DNA from: Phoronis australis
Taxonomy: Eukaryota > Phoronida > Phoronidae
Length of the DNA stretch: 64,000 nt
Reading direction: 5' to 3'
Assembly: GCA_002633005.1 (NCBI GenBank)
Contig: NMRA01000438.1
Location: 8,867 to 72,866, forward strand
Of this stretch, positions 1-12,600 are shown one piece after another. A program made the position numbers and the translations under genes. Numbering within the stretch: position 1 is the stretch's first letter; each line of letters starts with the position of its first letter. The notes beneath the pieces are model-generated. The model was given only the letters and a program-made list of their open reading frames with translations, made no database searches and had not been told where the DNA came from.

Positions 1-1502
1 CCTCCCCTGTTCCCGCCTCCCCTTTTGCCATCCCCTCTCCCTGTACCCCAACACCTCTCATTTTTTTGCATTTTTTTCTGCATCTCCCACACCCTCTGCA
101 GGATCTTTTAATTTGGCAAATGTATTTGTATGAAGTTCACAACAGACAACGACGACATTTGGATGAATCTGACTACCGCTTTGCCCCCCATGACAATTTT
201 GTCTTTTTTTATTGTCCCCTGTATTTTTGAAACTGCTTGGCAGATTTTTATGCGCCCACAAACGCTATATGTGGACGCATTATGCCATCATCTCCGTCCA
301 TATGACGGCGTCCGTTCAGCATCAGCTGTTCTGTCTCCAAAACCCTTTGATGTATGCTCATAAAATTTTGCACATGTGTTCCTTTCATAGATGGGATGGC
401 ATGAGCGAACTTTCGGACGGATCTGACTACTGGTCCTGAACGAATTTTCATAGAATGTGGCATATAGGTATCTACTAGTGAGAGGATGCTATCACCCCGT
501 TTTAGGATAGATTCGATGTAGTTTGGGCCACCTAATGGCCATTTTTACTGTTTTCTAGTCTGCTTTTTGGTGTCCACCCCTCTATCAACCAAATCGCCCT
601 AAGAATGATTGTGAAAATTGGCATGTATGCTCTTACTATGAAGAGGACAGCTCATGACTTTCCCACGACTTTAACTACAGTGGCGCCTCCTAGTGGCAGT
701 TTTTGTTTTTTGCGCCCATGGCTGTATCTCTTAAACTGCCTCCAGGATCTTTACTAAATTTAGCTAGTGTATTTATATGAATGTTGCCGACAAATGACAA
801 CCACTTTTGGACTGATCTGACTACCGGTGTTCCCCCAAGTGGCAATTTTTGTTTTTACGTTTACCTCTGTGTCTTCAAAAGTCCTCAACAGATTCTCCCT
901 AAAATTTGGAATATAAGATTCTGTTGGTGAGATGACGCCGTTTTCTGATGGATTCGAGGTGTTTTGCGCTATCTAGTAGCCATTTTTGCTGTTTTCGAGA
1001 GTTTTGGCATCCACCCCTCTGTCAACCAAACCATTCTAAGGGTGATTTTGATAATTGTCGGTCTTGGTGTGAAGAGGATGGTTGATGATGACGACTTTGG
1101 CTACTGTGGCACCTCCTAATGGTTACAGTTTTGTTTTGTTTTGCACCTAGAGCTGTATCTCCTAAGCCCACTGTAGGATCTTTGTTAAATTTAGTACATC
1201 GTGTATTTATATGAAACAAACAACAGGCGATGAATTTCTGGGGGATCCAAGAAACGTTGTGCCCCCTAGTGACAATTTTATTTTTTTCCTTTTTCCTTTG
1301 TATCTCAGAAGTTCCTTGGCAAATTTTTATGAATTTTTGTAAACAGCTTTCTTTTAAAGAAGCGATGACATGCTCTTGTTTTGGATGGATTGGACATTTT
1401 TGTGCTATCTAGTGGCCATTTTATGATACAAATAAACTGTAGAAGCACCCCATTTGCGGTACATTCATGGGTGTATTTCAATGCTCTGCGTTGCTCTTGT
1501 TA
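1..1502. repeat. Satellite-like repeat block, copy 1 (CTCF-like monomers)
   Basis: A run of diverged monomers about 140-155 bp long. Each ends in a short conserved box of the type GCCNCCTAGTGGCNATTTT. Boxes start near 183, 527, 685, 831, 968, 1111, 1261 and 1404. Three monomer types alternate (box variants GCCCCCTAGTGG, GCCACCTAGTGG, GCCTCCTAGTGG). An embedded unit begins with an imperfect hairpin near 250 (ATGCGCCCACA ... TGTGGACGCAT) and ends near 1502 with the tail GCTCTGCGTTGCTCTTGTTA; both ends recur in the copy at 12157-13837. The short ORFs here look like chance. Confidence is in the repeat, not in its class. Confidence 0.85.
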
Positions 1503-3204
1503 TGAAATTTATTAAATAAGTTTCCATTGTAGAGTTGTCGGGTTCCTGTAATGTGTTTTCGGATAGATATGACATGTTCTTGCCGTTTATATTGTCGTGA
1601 AATTTTGGAAGGGGGCGATCACCTTTTTGGTGGCCATTTTGACATTTTTTAGTATCTTTGTTTTTGACATCACCCTCTCGGTCCACCAAACCGCTTGAAG
1701 GATCAATATTATGTTGTTTGAAGTGTGTTCCTGATGAGAAAAATGAGGCTATTGTTGTTTTTCGATAGTGTTCAACTACTCTGGTGCCTACTAGTGGCAA
1801 TTTTATAATTTTCGCATTCATGGCTGTAAGATCTTTCTGGAATTTAACAGAAGTATTCCTATGGAGTGGAAAATTTCTCAATTTTGAATTTGAAATCCAT
1901 CTCAGAAGTTCTGCTCTGTTAGCAAATTGAGTAAATCACTGGGTTATTTTGCATGAGTTTGGGTCCCTTTATATAACACTGCTTAACTGATAAAAAATTG
2001 ATTTTGACCAATATTTCTAGAAATCACAATTACCACTATTTTTATGGCCTTTTCGCAAGAATCATGCTTTTACTTGATATTCAAAAATTCAAATGTACCA
2101 CAGGAAGGAAAACATTTTATGGTGATAAAAAATTACGTTCAACTGTCTAAATTAATGGGAACTTTGGAAGTCTTTTAGATTTTATTCTATATAATAGTAA
2201 TATCAAATATTTAAACATGTCAAAATGAGGTCAAAGGCGCTTTTGTAAACCAGACTTAGAAGTAGTTTGTCACTTGTTTTTAAGTAGAGGTAAATGTGCC
2301 AGAAAGTGCACAAGTCATTAAGTGTGTACTTCTTCATAATTTGATATTTGTAGGTGAAGTCAATAGCAATATTACGATCTTGCATGTACTCGTCAGTAAG
2401 CTAACCAACACCTCCCTCCATCATTATGTTATCAATACTGGTAGCACAAATTGAAAATAATCTATAATGTTGTTCAGTCAAAATGTTTCACATTAGTATA
2501 TGCTCAGTGTGAAATCAAACATGAGTTGGAAAAACAGAACGTTTTAAAGAAGATAAGCGCAGAAATTCCGTCTGCCACATAATTTTCCGTTCGTGACATG
2601 TTTTTGTACTAATTTTATCCAAAGAATTGTTTGAATTAAATAATTCTCAAGTTTTGATATACATACATTATTTCCATCTTGAAGATTTTTCAGAATCTGG
2701 AGTTTGGAGCAAATTATTATTTTTTTCTAAACCCAACTTCATACCCAAACCGTCAGGGACGGATAATTGTCGTTAGGTTAGTTAGTTAGGAAAAAACTAA
2801 TGAAGATAATTGGTTCTACCAAATTTCAGCTTAGTCCAAGTGTCATGTTGTATTACTGTCCCCAAATCAATTTTAGACTGAAATCATGATAATTTTGATA
2901 AAAGTCGAACTGAAAAATTTGGTCTATAATGCAATGTTTTTATTTTTTAGACAAAAACTACTGAAAAACACAGAGAGTGGCAAAACTTTAAAATATGTTG
3001 TGTGATACAACAAAGTTCAGGCATTTGACTACTTAGACACCAAGTTTCAAGAGCAAAAGCTAATTTTGAAAAAATACTTTGGAGGATCAAATGCCTCGAT
3101 TTGACCCTAACTGCTCTGTATATTTGGAGTTCCTTAGCGTATTTTCAAGAAATTTATAACACTTTGTTTTACGTTAGTTACAGCGACTGTTTTGTATTTT
3201 CCAG
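1503..3204. other. No gene recognised (upstream of, or intron 5' to, the Ig gene)
   Basis: AT-rich, single-copy-looking sequence with frequent stops in all frames. It ends in the splice acceptor (TTTTCCAG, AG at 3203-3204) of the first visible Ig exon, so at least its right part is intronic. No signal-peptide exon could be identified here. Confidence 0.5.
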
Positions 3205-3624
3205 GCGTGTTGGTCTCCAGCCAAGAGAATGGCGTCAATATTGACAATAATTCACCTGTGTATGCGGAGATAGGATCTAACCTGACGTTGTCGTGTCGGT
3301 ATACTTGGGTGTCAGGTGGGAAGGTTGAACTTATAGAATGGTACAAGGATAATGTGAAGTTTTTTAAACAGATTTGGATTTCAGGTGGAACTAAGCAAGA
3401 GATTACGTGGTATAATGCATATGTAGGGGATCAACCAGGTGTATCCAAGAAAGGTGCCTTCCTTGGCAACGCCAACGACGATGCAGGCGGACCAGATGGT
3501 AACGCTGGTATGGTGATTATGAATGTGGTCAATGATGACAAGGGAAAGTACAGGTGTGAAGTTGAAGTTGAGGCTTCAGGTGTCCCTTCTTCACATTCAG
3601 ATGAAGTAGACGTAGAAATTAATA
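3205..3624 (+). CDS. Exon: membrane-distal V-like Ig domain with internal duplication
   Basis: 140 codons, phase 1 at both ends. The canonical B-strand cysteine is in LTLSCRY and the F-strand cysteine in DKGKYRCEVE. Two tryptophan motifs occur where one C strand is expected: WVSGGKVELIEWYKD and, 23 residues later, WISGGTKQEITWYNA. The second is a 69-nt, in-frame, diverged direct repeat of the first. Both repeats begin with TCAGGTGG, which can act as donor or acceptor. Removing 3316-3384 would leave the frame intact and restore one C strand, so this could be a retained exitron or a true domain insertion. Confidence 0.85.
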
Positions 3625-6600
3625 GTAAGTGAGATCTTAATAGTGGCAGTAAAGATGTGTTCCATAAAACTAACGTAAAATTTAGACCACTCTCAACTTA
3701 TTCTTAAGCATAATGTAAATTTAGCAATTTTGACAGCTGTGCTCAGTTCATTAAAGCTCCGGAATCATATTGCTGTTTTGACCATTAGGAATAATTTGAA
3801 AACGATGTCATGACAACAAGTGATTGGATTCAAAAGTTGGTTTTTGTGACGGAAAGTGAGGTTATGACCTCTTTGAACAGTTATATTATCACAGAATATA
3901 AAAACGTCGTGTTAAAAAAAGCGGTGAATTGTTTATGATAAACGTAATACTGTAAGAAAGTTATCAAAGTACAAACTGCTGTTTTCTAGGTGTAATCTGG
4001 TAGCATGTTATTGCTAGCTCTAAAGAATGAATGGTCTAACTGTGTTCTTTGGAAATCACATTTATGTTAATGATGTGTTACTGCTGTTTTGTATTGACGT
4101 CTTGGGAGTTTTTACGCATTAACTTTCAGTTGTGCCAGTAGTCCCTACTGTCACCTTTGAACCTGATAAGACGGACCTGGTTGATGGCGACAAAATAGTC
4201 ATGACGTGCACTGGCAATGTGGGGTCACCTCCCGGAATGTTGTCATGGAAACGAAAATCTGGAACGATGTGGGATATACAGGGAAAACCTCAGGAGCAAT
4301 TCCAGATAATCGAAAATAAAACAGACGGCAGCAAAGTTGGCAAAATTGTGTTCAACCACACATTTTTCGCTAACAACAATGACGATGGGGCAGTGTTCCG
4401 TTGCGATGCATCAAGACAGTCAATGTCGCAAAAAATCATTTCAAGTGTTACACGGACTTTCAATGTGAAAGGTGAGATGATGAGTTGTTCTAACAGCTTT
4501 TTAGGGTTAAGTAGGTCTATTGCTTTATGCTATGCCGTAAACTCGTGGGTTTACGCCCATACCCGGATAATCATCTTCCCTGACTTTTGCCAAATTCGAT
4601 TTTATCGCCCACTGCTTGGGTAATCACGCATACACGTGTGTCATGTCTTCTCAATTTAAGTGCCCATGGTGTTAACCGCAATTTATGTTCTAAATTAAGT
4701 TTGAAATAGTCACTGAGTTTGGCACAGTGAGCTTCTGCAGAATAGTAGAAAATGCAATATTTTATTCATCTGCCCCAAATTCATGGTTTACGTTAAGCAA
4801 CAAAAAATTATTCACTTCGATGTTAGACACGGGTTGCATGAAAAGCACTAACATTTGCTGCGTCAAGGATTTTATGAACTGCTATTCAGTCTTCTTAGTT
4901 GCACTGAAGGCAGTGTTTAACATTTTGGGAAATATGATGGTCACCAAAAGCGTACTCTACATCCAATATCCCAATCTTTAGAAGAAAAACTGTCAATTTC
5001 AGCTTGAATTTCTTGTCCAAATTTTTGAGAAGCACGGTCACAAACTGCAATTTTTACTGTGCCCATAAACAGTTCATTGTACACTGCCTGAAGTGCTGAT
5101 TGCTCTACTGTGTTAACATATGCTTCACAGCTACAAAGCCTGTGACTAACGACAACATAAACGCTAAGTCAACAGACATGGAGAGCAAGCAGGATAAGAG
5201 CAACTTTGAAGCAGGAGCCAACATTCAGCTGTTCTGTGACGTCAGTTCTTACCCTACGGCAGACATTAAGTGGATGAAAGGGGGGGAAACTGTCGGCGAT
5301 AAACCCCTTTTCACAATAGGTATGTGTGTTCTAATTCAGTAACTTTTAGTTCAGAAATCTTGATAGTCATACAGCACTTTAGTGGTTTATGAGATGGTTA
5401 AGGGATAGTTTCAATATTTTATGTATTGAATTTTAGCCTGTTTCTTATTTTATGCATATATATTGCTGCATCCGTTCTCTGGCCATCTGTTCGTCTATCC
5501 TGTGGCGGGAGCAGCCACTACTGTATCTCCTGAAATCTCTCGCAGGATCTTAATGTGAATTTGAAGATGTGTTCCTACCAAGCTCACGGCAGATGATAAT
5601 ATCTTCCAGTCTGATGATCTGACTACTGTTGTGCCCCCTTGTGTCAATTTAAGTTTTTTTACAAATACATGTCATTTACCCCAGTTTGTATCTTTGGAGT
5701 TCGTAGGTGGATTTTCCTGAAATTTAGTAAACAGGTGTCTCATAAGGAGACGGCATTGCCTCCCATTTTTGGTCCGATTTGTTGTATTTTACAGCACCCA
5801 GTGAGCATTTTGTATTATTTATGAATCTGTTTTTGCTGTCTGCCTTTCTACCTGCCAGTTGATTGAAAGATCTTTTGAAAATTGGCAGATGTGTTCCTGC
5901 TGAGAAGAGCAGCTTCCTGCAGATGTTGATTTTTGTACAAACTCATGCAACTACTGTGGTGCTCCTTATCTGACGTTTTCATTTTTGTGTACGCATCGTT
6001 AGCTCCTTAACTTCTTCCACGATGTTTGTGAAATTTGGGAAGTGATATCAACTTTGGAACGGACCTAACTACATGTGTGGTTGCATCATTACCGTCATTT
6101 CTGTCTGGGCATGCTGTATTTCTTAAAAATTTTGACATAATTCCAGTTTCGGACAGATCCGATTTCTGCTGTGCCCCCTAGTGGCAATTTTATTTTTTAC
6201 ATTTACCTCAATCTGTATGTTCACTGAGAATTTCTTGACAGATTTTTCGTGAAATTTGACAAGGTTTCTATAGAAAATAGCTGCTGCACTCATCCGGGTT
6301 ACCGTCGATGCTCGACTTACCACCCACCTCCGAAATTTTCAATTTTTCATTTTCAAGCATCCATATTCTTCTTGCCGCCCATCACCAATTTTTCCTGATC
6401 GAGACTTCCTTAAAAGTGTTAATGCTTTTGTGAATGTTCGTCACACAAATCTTAGATTCGGAAACATGCGCCACTCGCTACTACATTTCAGCGACAGTCA
6501 GTTTTAGCTGAAGCTGGACCAACAATACTGATCAGGAGATGACAATACCGTTCAATTTTGGACATGCATCATTGTGCAACATCTAATGGACATTTTTATG

Positions 6601-9600
6601 ATACTTATAAACACCCGTAGAAGCAAGCCATTGATGGATCAGTTGTGGCTTCATGTCAACTCTCTGTGTTGCTTTTGTTTTTCTTCGGTTGGTAATTTTT
6701 CTAAGATGCCTTAAAAAGTTGTACTCTGACTTATGTTGTGGAGTACTGTAATAAAAATCATCGCATATGTGTTGTCTTTTTTGCAGACAAAGCAAAACCA
6801 ACAGATTCGGGCACCTACACTTGTGTGGCTACGAATTATATAAACGGAACGAAACACGAAGGGAGGCGGGATGTCAAAGTGACTATAGCTGAAGGTAAGT
6901 GCAAGGTGCATCAAGGGTTGGAGATTTTTCATATCGTAGGAGTGCCACCAGTTTATTGCAAGAAGGATGTGCTGCGAAACATGGTTAACTGTTCATTTTT
7001 ATGCGCCACATGTGTGGTTGGATCATTACCATCATTTCTTTCTCGGCATGCTGTATTCCTTAGATGGTAAGACAGAATACCAGTTTCCCTCCAATCAGTC
7101 TTCCGCTGCACCCCCTTGTGGCCATTTTTACACTCCCACTTATACATATGTGACGGATCTTCACAAATTCCGGCAAGCAAGTTTCTATTCATTAGTTGAG
7201 TATGGAATCCACAGATTCTGCACAACCTAATGGCCACTTTTATTAACATTTTCAAGTCCATTTTTGACATATCCTATTCTGTCCTCCAAACTGCGTAAAA
7301 ATTTGCGTAAAAACTATGTGTTACTTCAAAACCGATTCCGCCTGATGTGTATTTTTCCAATTCTCCTGATCGCCATAAGCTTAACAGTGTTGATGACGTT
7401 ACATTGCAGCCTGTATACATTTATTTGATGCATTAAAGATCTCATGATGCTAGTCAGACAATGTTTATTACATGATGGTGTAGCAAGACCTTAACACTAG
7501 CGCCATCTATCATAGGCTAGGAACATTAAACATAACTGGAAGCATAAACTTACTTTCACGTTTTATACACGAGATATGGTCAATCAGTGCATTTGCAAAT
7601 ATGGTCACATGGTACTTACACAATTGGCGGATTTAAGTGGTCAAGGCCATGACCATGTCGGTAGCATGTTGATTGTATTGATAGGAATTTTCCTTTGTCT
7701 TTTTACTTTTAGCACTGTACTGCCTTGGTATTCACGGACTGTACTTGTCCTCATTCGTTATTTGTCATGTTCCTTTACAATATCGTCCCTTAGTCAACTG
7801 TAGTACTGGTCAACTGTAGTACTGGTCAACTGTAGTACTGGTCAACTGTAGTACTGGTCAACTGTAGTACTGGTCAACTCAACATGCCTTTTGCTTTTCT
7901 ACAATATCTTAACCACGCAAATTTCTTGTTTTACTCTGCAATGTAGCTCAGAGCATGACCCAGGCAAAATGATTCCTATAAACATGTCTTGTCCCCTGTG
8001 AGACGACAGTCGTTCCCGAGGTGCTGGTAGCTACTTGTTGACCTGACGGATTTGTCAAAGAGAAATTTCCGCTGATATTTGCAATCTTCTACCTTCACTG
8101 GAGTCATAATCATGGTCTGCTCTATTTATGTGACCTTTACAATCCCAAGTTTTATAAATTTGTCATTTAATAATGCCACTTGAAAATTCAAAACTGCGGG
8201 CAATTCTCTTTTTAGTAAATTTATGCCATTTATACGTAACCTTAGGTGCCATATTAGTTCCATATTTAATTGCTCCACTCAATAAGAAAGTCGGGGGTTC
8301 CTGTAGCCAAGGTCACGTTTGCATGTTGACGTACTGTGCAGTGAACTCATTGTTTAGAATTGGCGCCACCAGTCATGTCAAGAGCTCCAAAAATATAGAG
8401 TTGCTTGTAAATATTAAATAACGTAGAAAATATATCTGAAACTATATAAGGCGATCCAGATCCTCCCAAGGATACTATTGTTTCGTGAAATGAAGAATAT
8501 AAATCGGTAAATAAAACAACAAGAATGGATCAACTGAAATTTGAAATTTTCGGAGGTAACAACTTCCTTTATCAATATTACTTTATTTCTGTTTTGTTGA
8601 TAAAGGAAGTTGTTACCTCCGAAAATTTCAAATTTCAGTTGATCCATTCTTGTTGTTTTATTTACCGATTTATATTGTAAATATTACTAATGGACAATGC
8701 AAATTTATCCATTTCATAATGTGAAAATTGCAAGCATTTTTGCTTTGAACTCTAAGTATTAAAAATGGACAATGCAAATTATTCCATTTCTTATGTGAAA
8801 AGTACAAGCATTTTTGCTTCAGTGGGTATTACTGAATACTCAAGGTAAGGTTTTGGTTTGCAAATGAAGGTCAAAATGCGATTCACGAGGTTTCTACCTG
8901 TAGCCTTGTGTCTCTGAACGCTTATTTAGTGGCAGGTTACATGTCTGAGTCCCTACTTAACATCTAAAGATAATAAGTCAGTGTACTGAATGCACGTCTA
9001 CGTTTCAGTGAGCAACGCAGGAATGATAGCGGGCATTGTGATTGCGGTCATCGTCGTCGTGGGAGTGGTCATCGGGGTACTCGTCTACGTACTCATCTTC
9101 AGACGCCGACAGGCTGGCGGCAAAAAAGGTAATTATCAAAGTATAAGACGGTAAAATCGTATTAGTGTTCAGACCCATCCCGTGACCAATAGTTAAGGCT
9201 GAAAAATCGTCGTCTCATCCGTGGCACCAACCCGAGTTTTTCTGCCAACGGTGCAGACGCTCTAATCCAGTAAGCTATGGTGCCGTTATAAACCAAAGAA
9301 AGAGTGCTCGGACATCAAGGTATTTTGTCTTGGCAGAGAATGTTTTATGGCAAACGTCATGCATTGTAAATTGTCAACTGTAATTCTATAAATGTGTTCC
9401 CGATTGTAAATACAAGGTGCTTGTTTCAGAATCTGGTGTTGCCCAAGTGGATGGTGACGGATCTAAAGACAAAGAACTGGACGAGAAGAAACAACAGTGA
9501 GTTACTCCATCGCCTGCTAGGCCCTATTCTTAGTTATTAACACTAATGGAGCATGTTCAAAGTGCTGTTGGGACTAATGGAGTTGGAAATGGATTTTTCT

Positions 9601-12600
9601 CTAAAAGCACTCTTTTTGTCCTGGTTGTTGTATTTTTTCCAATGTCTTTTTCTGACTGAAAAAACACCACGATTAACACCAAGATTTTGATATTTTGCTG
9701 GAAATGCGCCCTAACATTTGTCAATGTATCGGTCTTCACAGCATCTTGTTAGATGTGTGGCTTTGCGAGCTTGCAACTCATTTTCCCCGATGTGTGACAA
9801 TACTTTTACCTTGTTGGTTGCCATGGATGTCGTGAAACATGAATAAATTATGCTAATTTATTCATAAAAAGCTGTGTTGCGGCGAATAGAACTTACACTT
9901 GCTTCGTCACGCTATTAAGTGATCGCCCTATCAAAGGGACATTATCACTTTTACGGCTGAAAAATGCATTTTTGGGTTTTTTGTTGGTCAGGAAGGCTAT
10001 AGTTGTTTTGAAGCTTTAGTTTGAGCTGTGATTTTATTACAAATTCCCAAGTGTGATCATTGGTGAAATCAAGACGCATGACTTTATCACTTAAATTATC
10101 TCTTCAAATACTCTGTCGAGCTCTGGCAGCATAATGTTGTTGTGCAAATTTATGCCTAAGCTGTGGCTTCTATTTCTTATCACATTTCATCGCAGAAAAA
10201 TCATGTTTCTGGCGGACAGTGCCCCTTTTAGTAAATTGTGCTGTGCAACGCAGGAGATTGCGTGTTAGCTTCAAGTGTTAACAGAGCTGTGTTCTGTAGA
10301 TCAAGTGAGATATCGCCATGCATACAAACGCAGCATGTGTCACACTTGCTAGTGTCTTGTGTTCATTGAACATGCTTCAGGTTGCTTTTATTGATTGAAA
10401 TAGTCAACGTTTATAAAAATCGCACGATTTGGCTGCCAGTTTGAACAGTCCTAATTTTATTTAGCATCTCTTTGTGTAAAGCGAATCAAAGAACGCATGG
10501 AAGCTGCATGATTTTTCTTTTGGTGACTGTTATACTTCGATGTTGTTTGGAAATGCAGTACCTGTCACTTTTCTGCTCATTTGTGGGCAATGTATAGTTG
10601 CAGTGTCCCTTGGACACCAAATTCAGTTGGGTAAGTGGGCTTGCTTGAATATTGGGGATTGAGAGTGGCCAAATTCTCAGCTGTACTCTAGTTCCTACAG
10701 AACAGCAGAACATCCGAGTAGAACTATAGTCCAAGCCATTCTCTGCTTTTCACTGACTTACTCACCAACTGTCCTCTTTAGTTCCCACAATGCCCTGTTT
10801 TGTAGCGCTGATCCGGAGGCTGGCCAAGGACTTGAGGCTGACGTAAGTCGCTTTCAGCTTTTCTACCCCTTTAACTAATTTTCTCCTCCCTTCTCACTGG
10901 ATCCTAGAGTGTGCATGGAATGACTGGTGGTGTGGGTCAGGCAGGAGTTCCACACAATGCATGTCTATATAGTCATGTTATTAGACACGGCACACATTTC
11001 AATACTTACGATAAAAATTCTTCAGTTTAGTATACAATATGGCTGAAAAGCGAAATTTTATATTGTCAAATATCTCTTCAAAAATTCATTATAATTTAGT
11101 TGTTGCAGTAAAGTTTTCAACAAAAAAATGGTAAATTTTAGCAATGTGGCAATTAGCCTGTTTGTGTACCAAATTGAAAAAATACCGTAAGTTGTTGAAG
11201 TCACCACAAATTTCAGACAGCTGTGGATAAAATAACAAATGGTTCACACCGTACTTGGAAATATTAATTGTCATGTTACAAATGAAAACCCGTGTAAGCG
11301 TGGTTTGATTTGCGTAATTTTTGGGATCTCAAATCACACCCAGTCTGGTTTTATTTCTTAAAAATGTTAAATTGAGGATACCAGGCACGGTCGCATGCCC
11401 CTTAACTTGATAAGTTGCATCACATTCGCTTAATGGAATTCTGAAAATGACATTAATCTGCTCTGTGTACACTTTCATGCGATGTCTGCGATGTGACTGC
11501 ATGTTTCAACTTCTTAACCGACATACCCTAATGCCATTCGCATGAGAAAATTGTTCGACATTGGATGTGCCATAGCGGTTTTTAAAGATAGTAGCATTCA
11601 AAAGCCAATGTTGAAGTCAGAACTTGGTCTGCTGTGCGGTCTGATGCAGGCCTGCAAAAAGTAGTAGAATTAGGCTCCTGCTTTTACGGACGGTAGCTGC
11701 AGACTTAAGTTTTCCACAGGTTGTATGAGCAAATAGTTCAGTTTGCAGTGTTTAGAAGTGTTAGTAAAAGTTTCTCCTTGTGTGACATCAAAAAAGAATG
11801 CAATGTTGCAGTGCAGGACGCTACAAGTCAAGTGTAAATTTACTTAATCTTTAGCCACCTCCTTTTCCTATGTGATGAAGCAAATTGAAATGTGTTGGTT
11901 AAATTTTCTGCATCCCCGCAATGTTTAAGAAGTCTTGGGACCTTAGCTTCCATTAAAGTGCCAGTGTCTGTGTGAACACTTTACATCCCAGAATGTATCC
12001 TCTTTGGTAGATGTGCATTAAAATGTTATGGTACATGCATTCTAAAATGGTGTAGGTATTTGTGTGAAGTGACCATTTGATTTAACAGCGGCATCGGCAT
12101 GTCAAACTTCATTTTCAAGCATTCACACCCTACTTAATGCCCTCCCCTTGATTTTTATGCGCCCACATATTTATATGTGGACGCATTAAGGCGTCACCTC
12201 TGTCCAGTGTCCACTGCTCTATCTCCAAAACGCCTTGAGGTATGTTCATGAAATTTTGCACGTGTGTTCCTTCCGTAGGTGGGACGGCATGAGCGAACTT
12301 TCAGACGGATCCGATTACCGGTGTGCCCCCTAGTGGCAATTTTATTTTTTTACGTTTACCTCTGTATCTTCAAAAGTCCTGAACGGATTTTTGTAAAATT
12401 TGGTATATAGGCACCTATTAGTGAGATGACATTGTCCTGCTGTTTTCAGATGGATTCAACGTAGTTTGTGCCACCTAGTGGCCATTTTTACTGTTTTCAA
12501 GTTTTTTGCGTCCACTCCTCTATGAACCAAACTGCTCAAATGATGATTATGCAAATTGGCACATATGTTCTTACTATGAAGTGGACGGCTGACGATTTTT

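Noticed and set aside
9930-10235. Possible MITE with AAAGGGACA / TGCCCCTTTT ends
   Set aside because: The ends match over too few bases and no target duplication is visible.
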